Below are positions 8,030-17,561 of a DNA stretch of 64,000 nt, one piece after another. The notes under the pieces are model-generated. The model worked only from the letters and a program-made list of their open reading frames with translations, searched no databases and was not told where the DNA came from. The translations under genes and the position numbers were made by a program. The first letter of the stretch is position 1; every line of letters starts with the position of its first letter. Source of the DNA: G963668605 sp963668605 (GTDB taxonomy: Bacteria; Acidobacteriota; Terriglobia; Bryobacterales; Bryobacteraceae); the NCBI GenBank assembly GCA_963668605.1, contig OY764903.1, positions 2,170,001 to 2,234,000 on the forward strand, written 5' to 3'.

Positions 8030-10819
8030 ATGGTTGGCAAGACCATCAGCCACTACGACATCCTCGAGAAACTCGGCGAGGGCGGGATGGGAATGGTTTA
8101 CAAGGCCCGCGATACCCACCTCGACCGCTTCGTCGCCATCAAAGTCCTGCTGCCGGAGAGGGTCGCCGATCCGGAGCACAAGCGCCGCTTCGTGCAGAAA
8201 GCCAAGGCGGCCTCCGCGCTGAACCACCCCAACATAGTTCACATCTACGACATCGATCAGCAGGACGGCGTTGACTATATCGCCATGGAGCACGTCCAAG
8301 GCAAGACGCTGGACCAACTCATCCCGCGCCATGGGATGCGGTTGAATGAAGCGCTGAAGTGCGCGGCGCAGATTGCCGATGCGTTGGCCAAAGCAAACGC
8401 GGCCGGCATCGTCCACCGTGATCTCAAGCCGGGCAACGTGATGGTGACCCAGGATGAGCAGGTGAAGGTGCTGGACTTCGGCCTGGCCAAACTGACGGAG
8501 TTGGCCGAAATCGGGGAAGATGCCTCCACCCGCACGGTGAAGCCGACGACTGAGGAGGGGAAAATCGTCGGCACCGTGGCCTACATGTCGCCGGAACAAG
8601 CAGAGGGAAAGAAGGTCGATGCCCGTTCAGACATCTTCAGTTTCGGCTCTCTGCTCTACGAGATGGTCACGGGGCGCAGGGCGTTTCAAGGGGATACCCG
8701 GGCCTCGACGCTAGCGGCGGTTCTGAAGGATGAGCCGAAGCCTGCCAGCCAGATCACGCCGGGTCTCCCCATGGAAGTGGAACGCGTCACCCGTCGCTGC
8801 CTGCGCAAAGATCCAGCGCACCGGTTCCAGCACATGGACGACCTGAAGGTAGCGCTGGAGGAACTGAAGGAGGAATCCGATTCCGGCAACCTCCCGGCCG
8901 TGGAGGCGTCGGCGCGCTCCCGCAAGCCTCGCTTTCTGCGACCCGCCTTGGCTGCGGTTGCCCTCGTCGTGCTGGCCGCGGCCGGAATACTGGTGCGGCA
9001 GCGCGTGCAAGCCGCGCCGCTCACCGAGAAGGATGTGCTGGTGCTGGCGGATTTCACTAACACCACCGGCGAAGCGGTCTTCGACGGCACGTTGCGGGAA
9101 GCATTGGCGGTGCAACTGGAGCAATCACCCTTCCTCAAAATCCTGAGCGACGGGCAGGTGCGGCAGGATCTGCGTCTCATGGGCCACCCCGCCGGAGAGC
9201 GGATCACTAACCAGGCGGCGCGCGAGATCTGCCAGAGGGAAAGCGAGAAAGCGATGATTGGCGGCGCCATCGTTAGCTTGGGCAAGAGTTATGCGATTAC
9301 GCTTCAGGCGACGAACTGCCAGACGGGGGAGACCCTGGCTCGCGAGCAGGTGGAAGCTGGAGACAAGGAACACGTGCTTCGTGCCGTGGCCACGGCAACC
9401 ACCAGGATGCGAGCCAAGCTCGGGGAGTCTCTGACCTCCATCCAGAAACCCGCCGTGCCTTCCGAGCCGGTGACAACCACGTCGCTCGAAGCATTTCAGG
9501 CGTATGCACTCGGGCGGAGGCAGCAACACCTGGGTTTGAGCCTGGAGGCGATTCCGTTCTATCGTCGCGCCACGGATCTGGATCCTAACTTCGCCATCGC
9601 ATATAACCTTTTGGGGGTCATGTACTGTAACGCCGGAGAGTATGCGCGTTGCTTCGAGTACCGGAAGAAGGCTTTCTCCCTGGTGGACCGCGTCAGCGAG
9701 CGGGAGCGGCTCGCCATTTCGGCTGGGTATTACCGCCATGCGGGTGAGTTGAACAAAGCGGCCGAACAATACGAACTGCTGGCGCGCGCGTACCCGCGTG
9801 CATATGCCCCGCATAACGACTTAGGGATTGTCTACTGGAGCACGGGTGAGTGGGAGAAGGCGCTGGCGGAGTATCAGGAAGCTGCGCGACTGGAACCCCG
9901 CACGGCGTACCCGCAGAGTAACCAGGTCGGACTGTACAGGTGTCTCGAACGATTCGACGAGGCAAGAGCGGTCGCGGAGAAACTGGTTGCTCAGAAGCTC
10001 GATTCGCCAAGCACTCACGTGGCTCTTCTGCAAGTAGCATACGTACAGGGAGATCAGGCGGAAGCGGAGAAACAGATCCAATGGTTGGCAGGCACACAGG
10101 AAGAGCACCTTGGCATCGAGTCACAGGCATCGAATGCGGTTGTACTGGGGCAGTACCGCAAAGCGATGGAACTTCTCGAGCGCGGCGGCGAGATGGCGCG
10201 CCGGAGGAATCTGGCTGGCGTGGCTGCTCGTTTCCGATCAGGTGAAGCGGAGAGCTTGGCTTTGGGAGGTAACTGCGAGGGGGCGCGCGACAAGGCTCGC
10301 GCCGTGACCTTTCCAGACCCGGCACCCATCGACACCCTGCAAAAAGCCTTGCCGCTGGCGATATGCGGAGATGCTGCCACAGTGAGGAAAATGGTGGACG
10401 ACACGTCGAAACGGTATCCGCTTCACACGCTGTGGAAAGCGGTCTGGAGGCCGGCGATTCTTGCGGCGGTTGAACTGAACCGCAACCAGCCGGAACAGGC
10501 AATCGAGCTGCTGCAATCCACGTCCGCCTATGACCGGGCCTATGAGTTTGCGGTGTACCTTCGGGGGCTCGCTTACCTGCGCCTCCAAAAGGGTGCGGAA
10601 GCGGCGGCCGCGTTTCAGAGCATCCTCGATCACAAGGGTGCGAACTGGGGGCCATACTACCCGCTCTCTTATGTCGGCCTGGCCCGCGCCGCCGTGCTCG
10701 CCGGTGACATTCCTCGCGGCAGCAAGGCCTACCAGGACTTCCTGGCACTGTGGAAGGACGCCGATCCCGACGTGCCGATCCTGAGGGAAGCCAGACAGGA
10801 GTACGCAAGGCTGAAGTGA
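8030..10819 (+). CDS. Membrane Ser/Thr protein kinase with C-terminal TPR domain
   Basis: The frame is open from 7916, but MVGKTISHYDILEKLGEGGMG at 8030 is the canonical N-terminus of this family, giving 929 residues. The kinase domain spans about 8-275: glycine loop GEGGMG at 16-21, lysine VAIK at Lys38, catalytic HRDLKPGN with Asp131, DFG at 149-151, and the MSPEQAEG activation segment. Residues 314-335 (ALAAVALVVLAAAGILV) form a single membrane helix, after which come a FlgO-like linker and TPR-type helical repeats to the end. Oddity: the alpha-C helix reads VQKAKAAS, where relatives normally have VQEAKAAS, so the salt-bridge Glu appears as Lys57 (codon AAA instead of GAA), which could cripple activity. 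A signalling role is inferred; the target is unknown. Confidence 0.88.
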   Translation: MVGKTISHYDILEKLGEGGMGMVYKARDTHLDRFVAIKVLLPERVADPEHKRRFVQKAKAASALNHPNIVHIYDIDQQDGVDYIAMEHVQGKTLDQLIPRHGMRLNEALKCAAQIADALAKANAAGIVHRDLKPGNVMVTQDEQVKVLDFGLAKLTELAEIGEDASTRTVKPTTEEGKIVGTVAYMSPEQAEGKKVDARSDIFSFGSLLYEMVTGRRAFQGDTRASTLAAVLKDEPKPASQITPGLPMEVERVTRRCLRKDPAHRFQHMDDLKVALEELKEESDSGNLPAVEASARSRKPRFLRPALAAVALVVLAAAGILVRQRVQAAPLTEKDVLVLADFTNTTGEAVFDGTLREALAVQLEQSPFLKILSDGQVRQDLRLMGHPAGERITNQAAREICQRESEKAMIGGAIVSLGKSYAITLQATNCQTGETLAREQVEAGDKEHVLRAVATATTRMRAKLGESLTSIQKPAVPSEPVTTTSLEAFQAYALGRRQQHLGLSLEAIPFYRRATDLDPNFAIAYNLLGVMYCNAGEYARCFEYRKKAFSLVDRVSERERLAISAGYYRHAGELNKAAEQYELLARAYPRAYAPHNDLGIVYWSTGEWEKALAEYQEAARLEPRTAYPQSNQVGLYRCLERFDEARAVAEKLVAQKLDSPSTHVALLQVAYVQGDQAEAEKQIQWLAGTQEEHLGIESQASNAVVLGQYRKAMELLERGGEMARRRNLAGVAARFRSGEAESLALGGNCEGARDKARAVTFPDPAPIDTLQKALPLAICGDAATVRKMVDDTSKRYPLHTLWKAVWRPAILAAVELNRNQPEQAIELLQSTSAYDRAYEFAVYLRGLAYLRLQKGAEAAAAFQSILDHKGANWGPYYPLSYVGLARAAVLAGDIPRGSKAYQDFLALWKDADPDVPILREARQEYARLK

Positions 10820-10826
10820 TCCAATC

Positions 10827-10880
10827 ATCGGCCGAATCATCGAGAAGCTGAGCAAGAGCGGCATGGGTGAGGCGAAATAG
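10827..10880 (+). pseudogene. Remnant of a second PknB-type kinase N-terminus
   Basis: Seven bases after the kinase stop codon, the plus strand reads IGRIIEKLSKSGMGEAK and then a stop. This matches the first residues of the same kinase family (ISHYRIIEKLG.GGMGEVYKA), with the glycine loop damaged. Probably the start of a lost tandem kinase gene. Confidence 0.5.
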
Positions 10881-11054
10881 CTGGACAAAGCGCTCATAGG
10901 ACCTCTCTGATCCAGATTTCGATAACAGATCGGGGAGGCTTCCCGGGGAGGCAGGAACGCAGGGAACCGTTCTTTGGAATTTGCCGCCCGGCTGGTCCTG
11001 TACGGAAGCCTGGAATCCGATCTGCGCGATCTCTGGGGCTGAGATCAGCCTTTC

Positions 11055-11136
11055 GCCCCGTTCCGGGGCTCGGTATCTCTAACACGCGATTCCACACGGC
11101 TCACGCCGTGGGCTATGATCTTTCGCCCTTCGGGCT
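11055..11136. repeat. Three consecutive perfect hairpins in an intergenic region
   Basis: GCCCCG-TTC-CGGGGC at 11055-11069, CACGGC-TCAC-GCCGTG at 11095-11110 and GCCC-TTC-GGGC at 11126-11136. The stems are perfect. They lie in a gene-free stretch (10881-11326) between a plus-strand kinase and a minus-strand gene, which converge, so the hairpins could act as a bidirectional transcription end or be a dispersed repeat. Nothing else is recognisable in this stretch. Confidence 0.55.
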
Positions 11137-11326
11137 TGGCAGATGTAGAACCTCCAGGAACAGACCTGGGGGTAGGGTTGCGACTCAGCGGACCCGCTAA
11201 TTTTCAGAACTCGGTAACGTGCGAAGTTTGCAGCATTCTCGACCGCAACATCGGCGCGGAGCAGAGGCCTAAAGTGGTGGCATACTCGGGTCGCGTCGGT
11301 CTGCAATTGACCTACATATCGTTTCC

Positions 11327-12742
11327 CTAGTACGGTGCCGAGTGATCCAGAACAAGCTTGAACGCGGCACTGGGGTCGCCACAAGTGAACGGCGTTCGCG
11401 AACTCTTCAGTATGTTCCCTCGCCGTGGCATCCCCTGGTGCGAGGTTTGCGCCTCCAATTCGTATTTCAAACCGCGAAGACAAGGAACTCTCGCAACGCC
11501 GTTCGGGTCAGTCCTGGCGAACTCGGCAATAACGCCGCTATCATCCCAGGCCCTCACAAGTGCGTTCACTCCCGGCTCACCTTCACTGTGGGCAACCCGC
11601 ACTTCGACACTGGCCTGCACGAACGCTTCGTCAAGGACTAGAACCACGGGTGGGGGTTGCTCGCCGGGCTTCAAACGGAACACGAATGCCGCGTCAAGAG
11701 AGCCGCCCGTCGGATAATAGACTCGGCGGTACGGCATGTGCGTCGTCGCAGAATCGCTTCCCGCAGACAGGCAAACCTCCGCATCTGGCACCCCGGTGAT
11801 TGCGAATTGTCCGGTTTCATTAGTCGTCGTTCGTAGCGCGTACTGATTTATGGCATATTCCGGGTCACTACTTCTTAGCGACAGCCTCACCGGAATCTTC
11901 GGAGCGGGTCTACCTCGACGGTCTAACACAGTTCCTTGCAGCGTGCTTGTAGTAGCGAGCTGAATATCCGCATAGCCACATCCGACCTCGGGGACGTGCA
12001 GGCTCGCTTGCGCATCCATTCGAAATGGGGCCAGGCCGGCCCGCGCTTTGTAATATCCCGCTGGCGCGTCCGACAGCGAGAAATTCCCGTTTCCATCTGT
12101 GGTTGCACCGAGAGTCGTCGTATCGCTGGACATGGTTACTCGGGCGGCTTTCAAGGCGGGGCCACTCAATACAGGCCAGCCGCGAAAGGGATAGAGATAG
12201 ACGTGCCCGAGAACTCGCGGCAAAGCCGCGCCTGCTCGATACGCCCTCAACATCGCCAGATCTTGACCGAGGTTCGGAAAACTGTCTGCGGGGCGGGAGC
12301 CAGAACATTCTGGGGCGTAGTAGAGTGTGGAAAGCTTCGCGGGATCGAAGCCGCTCGGAAGGGGTTTCGTGTTGCCAGCGCTGTCGCGCATGATCGTCAT
12401 AGCTGCGCTGTCGATTGGGAGGTCACCCTTGCTGGCGAAAATCAAATATCGCTCGCCGAGTTTGTAGTTCTCATAGCAACTCGTAAAGCTGCCAGGATCG
12501 ACCCAAACCCGATGAACATCGGGTGGAACGCCATTGAAGCGCTCTTCAACGTCGAAACCCACCAGAGTCGCCTGAGTGAATCTTCCCGAACCATCATCAT
12601 TGGTGAAAGAAACCCGGCCCAGGAAAATGGCGTCAGCCGCCACATAGGCGCATGCTGGTTTTGGTGGTCCACAGCTACAAGACCACACCGACGGCGGAAT
12701 TCCGAAGACTAGTAACAACAAGTAACTAAGATTTCGGTTCAT
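11327..12742 (-). CDS. Exported protein with carboxypeptidase-regulatory-like beta domains
   Basis: 471 residues. A signal peptide, NRNLSYLLLLVFGIPPSVW, ends just before CSCGPPKPAC, a Cys-rich start with CSC...CAYV reminiscent of NTR/TIMP-like modules. Two Ig-like or Cna-B-like stretches follow: around 220-270 (GATTDGNGNFSLSDAPAGYY) and around 280-345 (GTVLDRRGRPAPKIPVRLS and a TNETGQFAITGVPD block). A third weaker one near residue 400 reads RTDPNGVARVPCLRG. These repeats are typical of surface or periplasmic adhesion and sugar-binding proteins in this phylum. No enzyme motif is seen. Function unknown; export and domain type are fairly sure. Confidence 0.75.
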   Translation of the reverse strand: MNRNLSYLLLLVFGIPPSVWSCSCGPPKPACAYVAADAIFLGRVSFTNDDGSGRFTQATLVGFDVEERFNGVPPDVHRVWVDPGSFTSCYENYKLGERYLIFASKGDLPIDSAAMTIMRDSAGNTKPLPSGFDPAKLSTLYYAPECSGSRPADSFPNLGQDLAMLRAYRAGAALPRVLGHVYLYPFRGWPVLSGPALKAARVTMSSDTTTLGATTDGNGNFSLSDAPAGYYKARAGLAPFRMDAQASLHVPEVGCGYADIQLATTSTLQGTVLDRRGRPAPKIPVRLSLRSSDPEYAINQYALRTTTNETGQFAITGVPDAEVCLSAGSDSATTHMPYRRVYYPTGGSLDAAFVFRLKPGEQPPPVVLVLDEAFVQASVEVRVAHSEGEPGVNALVRAWDDSGVIAEFARTDPNGVARVPCLRGLKYELEAQTSHQGMPRRGNILKSSRTPFTCGDPSAAFKLVLDHSAPY

Positions 12743-12956
12743 TCAGTGTCCAATCAAAAAGCGATTCTTAGTAAAGCCTCGAACGGGCCCGCAATGGCTA
12801 TCATTCGCATCGGTACTGATAGATAGACACCACCATCTCACATTATGTTTCAACGCAGAAGGATGGGCACCCGGTGAACAGCTCGCTGTCGACAATCACT
12901 GCCTAAGTTGTTCCTTCTCCGTTGACCGGAGTGAAGACACCCTCGAATCCATATCG

Positions 12957-13024
12957 CCGGGTTTTCATTCCTTACGGTGTGCCTTCGGCTCGCGGCTCAT
13001 GGCAACAGCCTGATACGAACGGTT
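12957..13024 (+). repeat. Dispersed about 65-bp repeat, copy 2
   Basis: Matches the block at 6012-6076: a GTTTTCATTC core followed by GGTGTGCCTTCGGCT and ACAGCCTGATACGAACGGTT. It lies in the gene-free stretch 12743-13333, which also holds the coding remnant at 13056-13244 but no intact gene that I can support. Confidence 0.55.
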
Positions 13025-13055
13025 CCCGGGGCAGAAGTTGTAGCTTTATATCTTA

Positions 13056-13244
13056 TGCGAGAAGCTGCTGACTATTTCGCAACGGTTCTTCGGTATTCCG
13101 CTCTTCCGATTCTATGTGCTGGCGGATGGAATCAAGAACGTCCTCTCCCAGACGAACCCCGACCCGCCGGAACAACAACCGCCCTCCCTGCACGTGGAAC
13201 TGCTGCTTACCTGGGACCATCCGAAAATTCAAGGAAAGCCCTGA
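13056..13244 (+). pseudogene. Unidentified C-terminal coding remnant
   Basis: An open plus frame of 62 codons without a start codon, ending in TGA. It reads protein-like text such as FFGIPLFRFYVLADGIKNVL and HVELLLTWDHPKIQGKP, with good codon bias for this genome (G or C at third positions). An in-frame stop lies just upstream at about 13041. I do not recognise the family. It may be the tail of a gene lost by deletion. Confidence 0.35.
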
Positions 13245-13333
13245 CATGACAAGCACTTGACATCCGTTTGTCGGAGAAATTAGACTCACCCTTAATCGAT
13301 GTCTCAACAACTCTCATAATTTCAACCACAAAA

Positions 13334-14770
13334 ATGACCAACAATTTCGTACGACGTGAGTTTTTGAAGCTCGCAGGCTTGAGCGCCGTGGGGCTGAGGA
13401 GTGCCGGCGCCGATCCGGCCCGGGATGAGCGCATGGCATGGTGGCGCGAAGCGCGCTTCGGCATGTTCATCCATTGGGGCTTGTATTCCGTGCTCGGAGG
13501 AGAGTGGAAAGGCTTCGACTACGGCAAGGAAATGGGCGGCTCCAGCGCCGAGTGGATCATGCTTCGAGCTGGCATATCGAGGGAAGAATATGCGACCCTC
13601 GCCAAACAGTTCAATCCGGTGAAGTTCAAGGCGCAGGAATGGGTCGGGCTCGCCAAAGAAGCCGGTATGAAGTACATGGTGATCACCTCCAAGCACCACG
13701 ACGGCTTCAGCATGTTCGGCTCGAAGATGACGAAGTACAACATCGTCGATGCCACGCCGTTCCGGCGGGACGTCATCAAGGAACTCGCACAGGAGTGCCG
13801 CAGGCAGGGCCTGAGATTCGGCGTCTACTATTCACACTGCCGGGACTGGTACAACCGCGACCCGCAGGACCGCAACAACGAAATCCCGCCCCCACCGCAA
13901 TACGTGTCCTTTGTGAAGGGACAGCTTCGTGAACTGCTCACAAATTACGGCCCGCTTGGCGTCATCTGGTTCGATACGGGCGATAAATACGCGGACATCA
14001 ACACGGAATATGGACGCCTCGTGCAGCAGTTGCAACCGCAATGCCTCATCAGCGGCCGCTTGCAGGGACGTGAAGGGGTCAGCGATTACCAACAGGAAGG
14101 CGACCGGCGCATCCCGGCGAAACGCGTCAACGGCGATGTCGAGACGCCCATGACTCTGCGCGACAACTGGGGCTACGACCGCGATGAGAACAACTGGAAA
14201 TCCGATAAGGATATCCTGCAGCGCTTCACGCTGACGGCCTGCCGCGGCGCCAACATGCTGCTCAACATGGGCCCGCAGCCGGACGGGTTGCTCGCTCCGC
14301 AGGAGATCTCCAGCCTTAAAGCCATCGGCCGCTGGATGAAAGTCAACAGCGAGGCCATCTACGGCACCACGGCCGGACCGTTCGACTACGATTTCGAATG
14401 GGGCTCCATTTCGCAGAAGCCGGACAGGCTGTATCTGCACGTTCTGAAGTGGAATCCCTCAGGCATCGCCTTCCATGGTTTGAAATCCAAAATCAACCGC
14501 GCTTGGCTCCTTACGGACACGCGGAATAGTTTGGCTATCGAGCAGGATACGGCCAAAGGCCTGGTCAAAGTGAATGTCCCCGCCAAGGCGCCGGACGAAA
14601 ACGTTTCGGTGATCGCGCTCGAGATCGCAGGCAAACCTGTGGTGGATGAAAAGGCGGCCGGCACGTATCACTGGAGCAAGGATGTGGACATCCGCCTGAA
14701 TCAGGAAAAAATCGCGAAGCAGAAGGCCATGGGCTGGCGCCAAGTCCTTAGAGACAAGAAGAACAAATAG
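13334..14770 (+). CDS. Exported GH29-type alpha-L-fucosidase
   Basis: 478 residues from ATG at 13334; the frame is open further upstream but only offers a TTG. A twin-arginine-like signal, FVRREFLKLAGLSAVG, is at residues 6-20. GH29 landmarks: WWREARFGMFIHWGLYS at 36-52, the catalytic-cleft histidines in ITSKHHDGFSMF at 117-128, RFGVYYSHCRDW at 161-172, and GVIWFDTGD at 209-217, where Asp214 is the expected nucleophile. The C-terminal part is a beta domain. Length is typical. It releases alpha-L-fucose from glycans in the periplasm. With many sulfatases nearby, a fucose-containing sulfated glycan is a reasonable guess for the substrate, but not shown. No operon partner is seen on this strand. 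Confidence 0.9.
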   Translation: MTNNFVRREFLKLAGLSAVGLRSAGADPARDERMAWWREARFGMFIHWGLYSVLGGEWKGFDYGKEMGGSSAEWIMLRAGISREEYATLAKQFNPVKFKAQEWVGLAKEAGMKYMVITSKHHDGFSMFGSKMTKYNIVDATPFRRDVIKELAQECRRQGLRFGVYYSHCRDWYNRDPQDRNNEIPPPPQYVSFVKGQLRELLTNYGPLGVIWFDTGDKYADINTEYGRLVQQLQPQCLISGRLQGREGVSDYQQEGDRRIPAKRVNGDVETPMTLRDNWGYDRDENNWKSDKDILQRFTLTACRGANMLLNMGPQPDGLLAPQEISSLKAIGRWMKVNSEAIYGTTAGPFDYDFEWGSISQKPDRLYLHVLKWNPSGIAFHGLKSKINRAWLLTDTRNSLAIEQDTAKGLVKVNVPAKAPDENVSVIALEIAGKPVVDEKAAGTYHWSKDVDIRLNQEKIAKQKAMGWRQVLRDKKNK

Positions 14771-15001
14771 ACTACGTCGAATCCAAGTAGAGTTACTTCG
14801 CGCGGGCATTCTGCTTTTTGCGGGTACCAGCTCGCTCTATGTTTAGCTTTCGGCCAAATCTCCACCGCATCTGTTAACGGACCGGCGAGGGACAGCGCGC
14901 ACGCAGTTGTCCCAAACGTTGCCATCGTATTACGAAACACGGGGACTGTTAGTTTTTTCTCGCCGACACGTTGTCTGTCATGCAAGCTAACCGCCTTGCG
15001 G

Positions 15002-15007
15002 TATAAT
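15002..15007 (+). promoter_or_regulatory. Consensus -10 box directly before the nitrilase gene
   Basis: A perfect TATAAT lies only 8 bases before the ATG at 15016, so transcription would start at or within a few bases of the start codon. No Shine-Dalgarno sequence is present. This suggests a leaderless transcript. Confidence 0.4.
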
Positions 15008-15015
15008 TCGCTGGC

Positions 15016-15879
15016 ATGATCGAGTCGTTGCGCGTAGCCGCTATCAGCATTGAGAGCCGGCCCGGCGGGGCCGCCCGAAACCTGGAATTGATCCGCGAGT
15101 GGTGCGTTCGCGCTGCCGCGGAAGGGGTGCAACTGGCGGCGTTCCCGGAACTCTCGCTCACTGGATTCATCCCCAATCACCCGCACGGCGATTACAGCGC
15201 CTGGCTGCACACCGCCCTCGCAGGAGCGCGAAGAATGGCGGAGCCTGTCTCTGGGTGGGCCGTGACTGCACTTGGGGAGATTGCGGCCGAGACCGGTCTC
15301 CACATCGCGGCCGGCTTGCTGGAGGACGCGGGAAACCTGCTCTATAACGCAATGGTGTTGGTGGGACCGGACGGCCTTGTTGGCGTCTGGCGCAAGCTGC
15401 ATATTCCAATGTTCGAGATGCCGTTCTACGGCGGCGGGCCCGCGCCTGACGTGGCTGCCACGACTCTCGGCCGGATCGGCGCCAACATCTGCTTCGACGC
15501 ACTGCTGCCGGAATCGACGCGGCTGCTAGCGGTGCGGAACGCGGAGGTCGTACTGTTCCCTTTCGCCGCCGATCCACCGCCCGGCACGGCTGCGGCGTGG
15601 GCAGATTGGGCCGGCCCCGTACTGCGGGCACGCTGCGTAGAGAACGGCGTTTTCGGAGTGGCCTGCAACTATCTGGGCAAGGTGGAATTCGCGGGTGTCG
15701 AGCAGACGTTCCCAGGTGGCGCAATGATTGTGGGTCCATCCGGCGCGGTCATAGCCGATGGCCGCGCTCCCATGCTGATTGCCGACCTTCGCGCAGACAG
15801 CCTGATCGAGGCCCGTGCTCAGACTGAGTACCTGTTCCGCTTTCGCCGCCCCGAATTGTATCGTGCGCTGTGCGAATAA
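15016..15879 (+). CDS. Carbon-nitrogen hydrolase (nitrilase superfamily amidase)
   Basis: 287 residues, cytoplasmic (no signal). The catalytic triad of the family is visible: Glu45 in AAFPELSLTG, Lys127 in WRKLHIPMFE, and Cys159 in GANICFDALLPES. These residues hydrolyse an amide or nitrile through a thioester intermediate. Length is normal for the superfamily. The motif variant ICFD...PES fits aliphatic amidase or N-carbamoyl-hydrolase branches, but the substrate cannot be told. It converges with the minus-strand sulfatase, whose end is 10 bases away. Confidence 0.88.
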   Translation: MIESLRVAAISIESRPGGAARNLELIREWCVRAAAEGVQLAAFPELSLTGFIPNHPHGDYSAWLHTALAGARRMAEPVSGWAVTALGEIAAETGLHIAAGLLEDAGNLLYNAMVLVGPDGLVGVWRKLHIPMFEMPFYGGGPAPDVAATTLGRIGANICFDALLPESTRLLAVRNAEVVLFPFAADPPPGTAAAWADWAGPVLRARCVENGVFGVACNYLGKVEFAGVEQTFPGGAMIVGPSGAVIADGRAPMLIADLRADSLIEARAQTEYLFRFRRPELYRALCE

Positions 15880-15888
15880 GAGCGAGTT

Positions 15889-17274
15889 TTAACGTTTAAG
15901 TTGACCGCCAGCGTCGTGAGCGTGCATCACACACTCCGGCGGCGGCTGAACCGGCAAAGTTCGCTTCCACTCGCGAATCTTCTGCAGCATGTTCCTGACT
16001 TGTTCGGTCCGTTTCGCGGCAATGTCTGTGGTTTGGTTGCGATCGGCAAGCAGGTCGTACAGTTCAGCGTGCGTCCCGTCCTCGTTGGCCACAAGGCCGA
16101 AGGCGCCTTCGCGTATTCCGTACACAGGCCAGTTGTCCCCGCTGTGATTGCCGCGCCATTCCCAAAATATTGGTTTTTTCCGATCATGCTTTGTCCCCAT
16201 CAGGGCGGGCAGGATGTTCTCTCCGTCCGGCCTGTAGCCTTGCGGCAAGGCGCAACCGGCCACCGCGCAGAAGGTCGGCAGCAAGTCGACTCCAGAAAGG
16301 GGCGTGGTCCTGTCAATTGCCCCGGCCGGCACAGTGCCCGGCCAACGCACAAGGAACGGCGTGCACACGCCACCCATGAGCAGACTGCGTTTGCGGCCTT
16401 TCATACCACCCGTTGAGCCGACACTGTAGTAACTGCCCGCAGTTGGGTTGCGACTGGGCACCTCGGGTCCGTTGTCGCTGGAGAAAATCACCAATGTCTG
16501 TCGGTCCAGGCCCAATTGTTCGAGAGCGGCGAGTACGCGTCCAACCTGGCGGTCCGCTCTGGTTACCGCTGAGAAATACGTCTGCTGCGGTTCAGGGATA
16601 CCTGCGTACGGCTTGCGATCTTCCGGAGTAGCGCCAATGGGTAGATGCGTCTCGTGGATCCAAAGGTTGATGAAAAATGGCTGCAAGCGGGATGATTTGA
16701 TGAACTCAATGGCTCTGGAAACCGCCGCTGTGGTCCCGAATGCGGCGAACTCATCAGGATGCTCTGACGGTTCTGTGATGTCACCAACAGCGCATGGGCA
16801 GGGACCATTCCAAAGAAGGGATTCATCATAGCCGTATGCTTGCGGGGATGGAGCCGCGGGAATGGCATCCAGGTTCGTCAAATGCCACTTGCCAAAATGG
16901 CCGGTCCGGTAGCCTGCTTGTTTCAGGATACGAGGCAGCATCGGCGCCTTCGGGTCTAGCCAGTCGGGCATTCCGCGTGCGGCGTTTTGCTCGTGCGATG
17001 CGAAGTGCTGATGGATCGCGTACCGCGCCGGAAAATGCCCTGTCATGACCGCCGTTCGGCTTGGCGAGCACACCGGACTGGCAGTCGTGAACTGATGGAA
17101 ATCCATCCCCTCGGACGCCATCTTGTCGAGCACCGGCGTCTTGATCTGTGAATGCCCATGGCAACTGAGATCGCCCCACCCAAGGTCGTCAGCAAAAATG
17201 AAGATGATATTCGGGCGCCGGCGTGCTGGAGCGAAAGCGCTCGCGGCCGAGGCTAGAAACGATCTGCGATTCAT
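15889..17274 (-). CDS. Exported sulfatase (formylglycine type)
   Basis: 461 residues from the second possible ATG (MNRRSFLASAASAFA, an RR-type signal); the ATG two codons upstream is an alternative. Metal-site motif FADDLGWGDLSCHG at 27-40, CSPSR with Cys69 as the formylglycine precursor, TGHFGKWHL at about 127, and FSSDNGPE around 262. The C-terminal block RLPVQPPPECVMH-like ending is shared in part with the sulfatase at 6189 (both keep GRKRSL and EWR...GD sequences), so the two are probable paralogues. It hydrolyses a sulfate ester outside the cytoplasm; substrate unknown. Monocistronic in appearance. Confidence 0.9.
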   Translation of the reverse strand: MNRRSFLASAASAFAPARRRPNIIFIFADDLGWGDLSCHGHSQIKTPVLDKMASEGMDFHQFTTASPVCSPSRTAVMTGHFPARYAIHQHFASHEQNAARGMPDWLDPKAPMLPRILKQAGYRTGHFGKWHLTNLDAIPAAPSPQAYGYDESLLWNGPCPCAVGDITEPSEHPDEFAAFGTTAAVSRAIEFIKSSRLQPFFINLWIHETHLPIGATPEDRKPYAGIPEPQQTYFSAVTRADRQVGRVLAALEQLGLDRQTLVIFSSDNGPEVPSRNPTAGSYYSVGSTGGMKGRKRSLLMGGVCTPFLVRWPGTVPAGAIDRTTPLSGVDLLPTFCAVAGCALPQGYRPDGENILPALMGTKHDRKKPIFWEWRGNHSGDNWPVYGIREGAFGLVANEDGTHAELYDLLADRNQTTDIAAKRTEQVRNMLQKIREWKRTLPVQPPPECVMHAHDAGGQLKR

Positions 17275-17301
17275 GATCATGGCTGGATTCTTTGAAACCC
17301 A

Positions 17302-17415
17302 TCAGCCTTTCAGGAGTTCCACGTAACCGAGATAGGCTCCGCGTTTTGTGCCGTCCTTAGTATTGAACCACGTGCGCGGTTCGGCCGAACCTGCTGTATC
17401 GACTTCTGGTTCCAG
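17302..17415 (-). pseudogene. Unidentified C-terminal coding remnant (minus strand)
   Basis: Minus-strand frame ending in TGA at 17302-17304 reads EPEVDTAGSAEPRTWF, then NTKDGTKRGAYLGYVELLKG, which looks like the end of a real protein. No start codon or ribosome site is found upstream before the frame degenerates toward the bactofilin gene. The family is not recognised. Confidence 0.3.
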
Positions 17416-17561
17416 GTCGCGCCTTCCCCGCCCTCGCAGTGCGCAGGAGTTGGATCCCGGCAGCAGCAGCATTCAGTCCGCGCGAATGCTCAGCCGTGAG
17501 ATCTGAAACCCAGATGTCGCTCCGAACTCCTGCGGCGAGTTGCCTCAATCCGCGGCGGGAC

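Noticed and set aside
12977..13249. Plus-strand open frame of 90 residues
   Set aside because: Covers the dispersed repeat and overlaps a better coding remnant in another frame.
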